A stretch of DNA of 8,091 bases from Clostridiales bacterium (GTDB taxonomy: Bacteria; Bacillota; Clostridia; Clostridiales; Caloramatoraceae), in the NCBI GenBank assembly GCA_026416355.1, contig JAOAFH010000136.1, positions 1 through 8,091 on the forward strand, written 5' to 3'. Both the position numbers and the translations under genes were made by a program. Every line of letters starts with the position of its first letter. The first letter of the stretch is position 1. Below, in pieces: positions 4,959-8,091 of the stretch. The notes below the pieces were generated by a model, which saw nothing but the letters and a program-made list of their open reading frames with translations, ran no database searches and was not told the origin of the DNA.

Positions 4959-6347
4959 ATGAATTTTGAAGAATTGAAACTCAAGACGCTTGAGGAACTT
5001 AGAGAAATTGCCAAGGACTATGATATTAAATCAGTATCAAAATTTAGAAAAAGTGAGCTTATAGAAGAACTATTAAAGCTTGAGGAAGAAAGAAACAATA
5101 AAAAGGATGAAGAAGTTGTATTACCTGAAATAGATGAAGAAAAACTAGATGTAATAAAACCAGAAGAGGAAATAAAACTTCACGATATAGATGTTGATAA
5201 AAGAGATAAAATACAAGAGTTACTGCAGGATGCAGATACTGTTGAAGGGGTTTTTGAACTAGTTGAAAATCAATCATATGGTTTTTTAAGACTTGATAAC
5301 TATCAACAAGGACCTAGAGATATATATGTATCACCATCTCAAATAAGAAGATTTAACATTAAGACAGGTGATAAAATAAAAGGAAAGGCTAGATTCCCAA
5401 AGGATACTGAAAAATATAAGGCGCTAATTTATCTTCAAGAGATAAATGGAATGCAGCCAGAGAAGGTTATAGGTAGAAAGAATTTTGAAAGCTTAACACC
5501 TATTTACCCAAATAAAAGACTTAGCCTTGAGGTATCAAGTGGAGATTTAGCAACAAGGCTTATTGATGTTTTAGCACCAATTGGAAGAGGTCAAAGAGGG
5601 CTTATTGTTGCACCACCAAAGGCAGGTAAAACTGTATTACTTAAAAAGATAGCAAATGCAATTACAACAAATCACCCAGATGTTGAACTAATTGTGCTTT
5701 TAATAGACGAAAGACCAGAGGAAGTTACAGATATGCAAAGGTCTATAAAGGGTGAAGTTGTTTACTCTACATTTGACAATGAACCAGACAATCACACAAG
5801 GATTGCAGAACTTGTACTTGAGAGGGCAAAAAGGCTTGTTGAACTGAAAAAAGACGTTGTAATACTTCTTGATAGTATAACACGTCTTGCAAGAGCATAT
5901 AACCTTACAATAACTCCAACAGGAAGAACTTTATCAGGTGGTTTAGACCCAGGTGCATTAACACAACCTAAAAAGTTCTTTGGTGCTGCAAGAAATATAG
6001 AAGAAGGTGGAAGTTTAACAATTCTTGCAACTGCATTAGTTGAAACAGGAAGCCGTATGGATGATGTTATATTTGAAGAATTTAAAGGAACAGGTAATAT
6101 GGAAGTTCATCTTGATAGAAAGCTTCAAGAAAGAAGGATATTCCCTGCAATTGATATTTATAAATCAGGTACAAGACGTGAAGACTTACTTCTTAATGAA
6201 GAAGAAAAGATGGCAGTTCTTGCAATTAGAAGGCTTTTATCAAATGAATCAACTCAAGATGCAACAGAAAAGCTAATAAATTCAATGGCTAGAACTAGAA
6301 ACAACAAAGAATTTGTTCAAATGGCCTCAAAAGTTTTAAAGGACTAA
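4959..6347 (+). CDS. rho: Transcription termination factor Rho
   Basis: The 462-residue product is a complete Rho, the hexameric RNA-dependent ATPase/helicase that ends transcription at unstructured C-rich RNA. The N-terminal helical Rho_N domain (about 3-44) is followed by a charged Glu/Lys/Asp-rich linker (about 42-85). The cold-shock-like RNA-binding domain contains SYGFLR (106-111) and DIYVSPSQIRRF (121-132). The ATPase core has Walker A APPKAGKT (218-225), Walker B VILLD (301-305), the Q-loop around LTQPKKFFGAARN (334-346), and the R-loop region GTGNMEVHLDRKL (377-389). The ATG at 4959 follows ATGGAGGTG (4946-4954) closely; an upstream in-frame TTG at 4890 lacks a binding site and would add an atypical extension. 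It is the only rightward gene between the second glpX terminator and the rpmE promoter. The glpX-rho-rpmE order fits my recollection of other clostridia. Confidence 0.97.
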   Translation: MNFEELKLKTLEELREIAKDYDIKSVSKFRKSELIEELLKLEEERNNKKDEEVVLPEIDEEKLDVIKPEEEIKLHDIDVDKRDKIQELLQDADTVEGVFELVENQSYGFLRLDNYQQGPRDIYVSPSQIRRFNIKTGDKIKGKARFPKDTEKYKALIYLQEINGMQPEKVIGRKNFESLTPIYPNKRLSLEVSSGDLATRLIDVLAPIGRGQRGLIVAPPKAGKTVLLKKIANAITTNHPDVELIVLLIDERPEEVTDMQRSIKGEVVYSTFDNEPDNHTRIAELVLERAKRLVELKKDVVILLDSITRLARAYNLTITPTGRTLSGGLDPGALTQPKKFFGAARNIEEGGSLTILATALVETGSRMDDVIFEEFKGTGNMEVHLDRKLQERRIFPAIDIYKSGTRREDLLLNEEEKMAVLAIRRLLSNESTQDATEKLINSMARTRNNKEFVQMASKVLKD

Positions 6348-6355
6348 TTTGGTTA

Positions 6356-6384
6356 TTGAAAATATAAATAAAATATGATATAAT
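6356..6384 (+). promoter_or_regulatory. Sigma-A promoter of rpmE
   Basis: TTGAAA (6356-6361) and TATAAT (6379-6384) with the optimal 17-base spacer, beginning 9 bases after the rho stop codon. Transcription would start near 6391. Confidence 0.75.
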
Positions 6385-6390
6385 CTTTAA

Positions 6391-6460
6391 AGTTGACGGA
6401 AGGTACTACATAAAGTATATTTAATATAACTTGCCAGAAATTTAGAAAGAGGTGAAATAC
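6391..6460 (+). promoter_or_regulatory. rpmE 5' leader, possible L31 autoregulatory RNA
   Basis: About 70 untranslated bases lie between the predicted start of transcription and the rpmE ATG, ending in the AGAGGTG ribosome binding site. Ribosomal protein L31 genes of Firmicutes are known to carry leader RNAs that bind L31 and control translation. I could not derive a convincing strong stem by hand here (only weak A/U pairings around 6415-6430), so assignment to that class is tentative. Confidence 0.3.
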
Positions 6461-6673
6461 ATGAGAGATATCCATCCAAACTACAATCATGACTCAGTTG
6501 TTAAGTGTGCTTGTGGTAACACATTTACAACAGGTTCAGTAAAGAAGGAACTTAAGGTAGAAATTTGTTCAAACTGCCACCCATTCTTCACAGGAAAGCA
6601 AAAGATGCTAGTTGAACAAGGTGGAAGAATGGATAAGTTCATGAAGAAGTACAACCTAAAGATTGAAGAATAA
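6461..6673 (+). CDS. rpmE: 50S ribosomal protein L31, zinc-binding type
   Basis: The 70-residue product is L31 of the cysteine-containing (C+) type A form, a large-subunit protein at the bridge to the small subunit. The opening MRDIHPNY is diagnostic. Zinc ligands are visible as CAC (Cys16, Cys18) and CSNC (Cys36, Cys39), followed by HPFFTGKQK and a basic C-terminus. In bacteria with both forms, the C+ form serves under zinc sufficiency. The ATG at 6461 is 7 bases after AGAGGTG; a GTG at 6452 overlaps that site and is rejected. It has its own promoter and a terminator, and lies between rho and tdk, a common Firmicute arrangement. Confidence 0.97.
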   Translation: MRDIHPNYNHDSVVKCACGNTFTTGSVKKELKVEICSNCHPFFTGKQKMLVEQGGRMDKFMKKYNLKIEE

Positions 6674-6679
6674 TTTCTT

Positions 6680-6701
6680 GACCGGCATGCCGGTCTTTTT
6701 T
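6680..6701 (+). terminator. Intrinsic terminator after rpmE
   Basis: GACCGGCATGCCGGTC (6680-6695) is a perfect palindrome, forming a GC-rich 6-base-pair stem with a CATG loop, followed at once by six T. Only 25 bases separate it from the tdk ATG, leaving no room for a tdk promoter downstream. Confidence 0.88.
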
Positions 6702-6726
6702 CATATGATAATGATGGAGGGATACT

Positions 6727-7305
6727 ATGTACGGACCAAAGGACCATGGATATATAGAGGTTATTGTAGGACCAATGTATAGTGGGAAAAGTGAAGAGTT
6801 AATTAGAAGAATTAAAAGAGCAAAGATAGCAAAACAAAATGTTTTAGTTTTTAAACCTGTTATAGATGATAGATATAGTAAAACATGTGTAGTATCTCAT
6901 ACAGGTATAAAAGAAGAGGCAATATGTATTTCATCATCAAATGAGATATTTGAACACATAAAAGATACTACTGATGTTGTTGCAATTGATGAAGTTCAAT
7001 TTTTTGATGAAAATATAGCAGATGTGTGTAAGAAGATAGCAGACAAAGGTAAAAGGGTTATATGTGCAGGTCTTGATATGGATTTTAGAGGAGAACCCTT
7101 TGGTCCAATACCAAAACTACTTGCAATAGCTGAATTTGTTGATAAAATCCAAGCAATATGTGTAGTGTGTGGAAATCCTGCAACAAGAACACAAAGACTT
7201 ATTAATGGAAAACCAGCAAGATATAATGATCCTATTATTTTAGTTGGAGCAACAGAAGCATATGAGGCTAGATGTAGAAAGTGCCACATTGTTCCAAAGG
7301 AGTGA
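6727..7305 (+). CDS. tdk: Thymidine kinase (type II)
   Basis: The 192-residue product phosphorylates thymidine to dTMP with ATP in the pyrimidine salvage pathway. It has the P-loop GPMYSGKS (15-22), the catalytic glutamate Glu89 in IDEVQFF, the AGLDMDFRGEPF segment (114-125) and the lasso domain with zinc cysteines CVVC (145-148) and CRKC (183-186). The substrate-loop tyrosine region lies near TEAYEARC (176-183). Length and layout are standard for type II enzymes. The ATG at 6727 follows GGAGGG by 6 bases. It is followed after 4 bases by the DUF3006-like gene, so these form one transcript. No promoter fits between the rpmE terminator and tdk, so read-through or a promoter inside rpmE is needed. 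Confidence 0.97.
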   Translation: MYGPKDHGYIEVIVGPMYSGKSEELIRRIKRAKIAKQNVLVFKPVIDDRYSKTCVVSHTGIKEEAICISSSNEIFEHIKDTTDVVAIDEVQFFDENIADVCKKIADKGKRVICAGLDMDFRGEPFGPIPKLLAIAEFVDKIQAICVVCGNPATRTQRLINGKPARYNDPIILVGATEAYEARCRKCHIVPKE

Positions 7306-7309
7306 TTAA

Positions 7310-7519
7310 ATGAAGGGTGTTGTAGATAGAATAGAGGGAGAGTATGTGGTTGTTGTTTTAGATGAAGGACAAGTTATTAATGTAAAAAAACAAGAATTTG
7401 AAGACAGTGTAAAAGAAGGGGATGTAGTTATAAAAGACATTGTTTGGAAAGTATTAATAGAAGAAACTAAGAGCAGAAAAAAAGAAATAGAAAAATATTT
7501 AGATCTATTTGAAGAATAA
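7310..7519 (+). CDS. DUF3006-family small protein
   Basis: The 69-residue product matches the pattern of DUF3006 proteins: MKGVVDRIEGEYVVVVLDEG at the start, a short beta-rich half (about 1-45, with EGDVV at 36-40) and a charged helical tail (about 50-69, ETKSRKKEIEKYLDLFEE). No catalytic residues, signal peptide or membrane segment are visible, and no function is established to my knowledge. The ATG at 7310 lies 4 bases after the tdk stop, and its AAGGAGTGA ribosome binding site overlaps the tdk end, so it is translationally coupled to tdk. No intrinsic terminator is visible after its stop before the next gene. Confidence 0.75.
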   Translation: MKGVVDRIEGEYVVVVLDEGQVINVKKQEFEDSVKEGDVVIKDIVWKVLIEETKSRKKEIEKYLDLFEE

Positions 7520-7574
7520 TTTATAATATGTATTAAAGCTAAAGTTGTGATAGTTTGTTATTCATAAAAAATAA

Positions 7575-7656
7575 ATTAGCCTCAGAACCTTCGACAAAAT
7601 CTGGCATATTATAGACTAGGAAAAAATAAGAGGGGGGCTAATATATGCCAGATTTT
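7575..7656 (+). promoter_or_regulatory. Interleaved inverted repeats covering the SPOCS-gene ribosome binding site and start codon
   Basis: Two inverted repeats alternate. ATTAGCCTC (7575-7583) pairs with 7634-7642, which includes most of the G-run ribosome binding site (one G-U pair). AAAATCTGGCATAT (7596-7609) is perfectly complementary over 14 bases to 7643-7656, which contains the ATG at 7645. The left arms lie upstream of, or overlap, the predicted sigma-K -10 box, so only a transcript entering from tdk would carry them. There is no U-tract, so it is not an intrinsic terminator. The repeats could also be protein-binding sites. Confidence 0.6.
7586..7613 (+). promoter_or_regulatory. Candidate sigma-K (mother-cell) promoter for the SPOCS gene
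   Basis: AACC (7586-7589) and CATATTATA (7605-7613) match the sigma-K consensus mACm and CATAnnnTA, with a 15-base spacer, one base shorter than the usual 16-17. Transcription would begin near 7620, about 25 bases before the ATG. No convincing sigma-A pair was found in 7520-7630. A sigma-E reading is possible because its -10 is similar. Confidence 0.5.
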
Positions 7657-8091
7657 AAAAACAATATGCCAATGAATGAAACAAAGGCAGAAGCTCAAGA
7701 AACAAGAGGTTTTTGCAATCCAACACAAACTACACCTGATATAGAAGTTAAAAATACAAAAACAAAATGCCTATGCAAAAACTATAAATATCCTAGAAAA
7801 AAATTTGTTAAGATACCAGTAGTTTTAGCAGAATTTACAGTTCAAATAGATACAGAAGCAGACATTACTTTACCACAAGATGCAATAGATATTAAGTTTA
7901 TAGACAAAAATGTATATTTAACTCAATGTCATCTAATTCCTGGAACAAACAAGGTTTATATTGAAGGTTATGTAAGAAAAAATATAGTTTATTCAACCTA
8001 TGGAAATGTTTCAGGAGGAGGAGTTTCAGGAGATATTAGACATGCAACATTAAATGTACCATTTGATTGCGTAACAGAAGTATGCTTTGAC
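7645..8091 (+). CDS. SPOCS (DUF3794) domain protein, N-terminal part, probable spore-envelope protein
   Basis: The first 149 codons are present; the gene runs off the right edge. After a polar, probably flexible N-terminus (1-45, with Cys24, Cys42 and Cys44) comes a SPOCS/DUF3794-like domain: YKYPRKKFVKIPVVLAEFTV (48-67), a central VYLTQCHLIPGTNKVYIEGY stretch (90-109) followed by VRKNIVYST (110-118), and RHATLNVPFDCVTEV (132-146). This repeat occurs in clostridial and bacillar sporulation proteins, including SipL/SafA-type morphogenetic proteins and cysteine-rich spore-surface proteins. Six cysteines in 149 residues suggest disulfide cross-linking in a coat or exosporium layer (inference). 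No signal peptide is visible, fitting synthesis in the mother-cell cytoplasm. The ATG at 7645 follows GAGGGGGG by 7 bases; another in-frame ATG at 7666 lacks such a site. Total length and exact coat layer are unknown. Confidence 0.78.
   Translation, partial: MPDFKNNMPMNETKAEAQETRGFCNPTQTTPDIEVKNTKTKCLCKNYKYPRKKFVKIPVVLAEFTVQIDTEADITLPQDAIDIKFIDKNVYLTQCHLIPGTNKVYIEGYVRKNIVYSTYGNVSGGGVSGDIRHATLNVPFDCVTEVCFD

Noticed and set aside
6040..6276. Alternative-frame ORF inside rho
   Set aside because: It is out of frame within the conserved Rho ATPase domain, with no plausible product.
7596..7656. The 14-base inverted repeat read as an intrinsic terminator of the tdk operon
   Set aside because: No U-tract follows on either strand and the right arm lies inside the SPOCS coding start.

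Overview
The window is AT-rich (about one third G+C by eye). Strong GGAGG-type ribosome binding sites, intrinsic terminators, a clostridial lysine-fermentation gene pair and a spore-associated SPOCS-domain gene all point to a spore-forming, amino-acid-fermenting member of Clostridia (Clostridiaceae-like). Every complete gene appears intact. No tRNA, rRNA, CRISPR array, transposase or phage gene was seen, and no gene-free stretch exceeds 300 bases.

Layout. On the minus strand (1-486), kal and the 5' end of kce form a lysine-fermentation operon reading out of the left edge. A divergent promoter region (487-638) separates them from rightward genes: a small cysteine-rich putative zinc-ribbon protein (639-1034), a transaldolase (1060-1707), a large U-tract-less hairpin (1712-1783), and a GNAT acetyltransferase (1806-2357) with a strong terminator. 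Two tandem class II fructose-1,6-bisphosphatase genes follow (2604-3566 and 3807-4763). Each has its own TTGAC(A/T)-N18-TATAAT promoter and a related terminator hairpin. Next come rho (4959-6347), rpmE with its own promoter and a possible leader (6356-6673), thymidine kinase (6727-7305), a DUF3006-type small protein (7310-7519), and the 5' part of a SPOCS-domain, probably spore-envelope, gene (7645 to the right edge).

How it fits together. Kal and Kce belong to lysine fermentation to acetate and butyrate. A cell living on amino acids must make hexose and pentose phosphates by gluconeogenesis, which fits the neighbouring FBPases and transaldolase, although physical linkage alone does not prove co-regulation. 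rho, rpmE and tdk are housekeeping genes.

Most of the window is ordinary core genome. The observations most worth a second look are: (i) two strong inverted repeats around the SPOCS-gene start. They would hide its ribosome binding site and start codon in a read-through transcript but not in a transcript from the adjacent sigma-K-like promoter. (ii) The tandem FBPase duplication, which seems to have copied whole transcription units. (iii) A sigma-H-like promoter ahead of the cysteine-rich protein. (iv) The large palindrome between the transaldolase and acetyltransferase genes.
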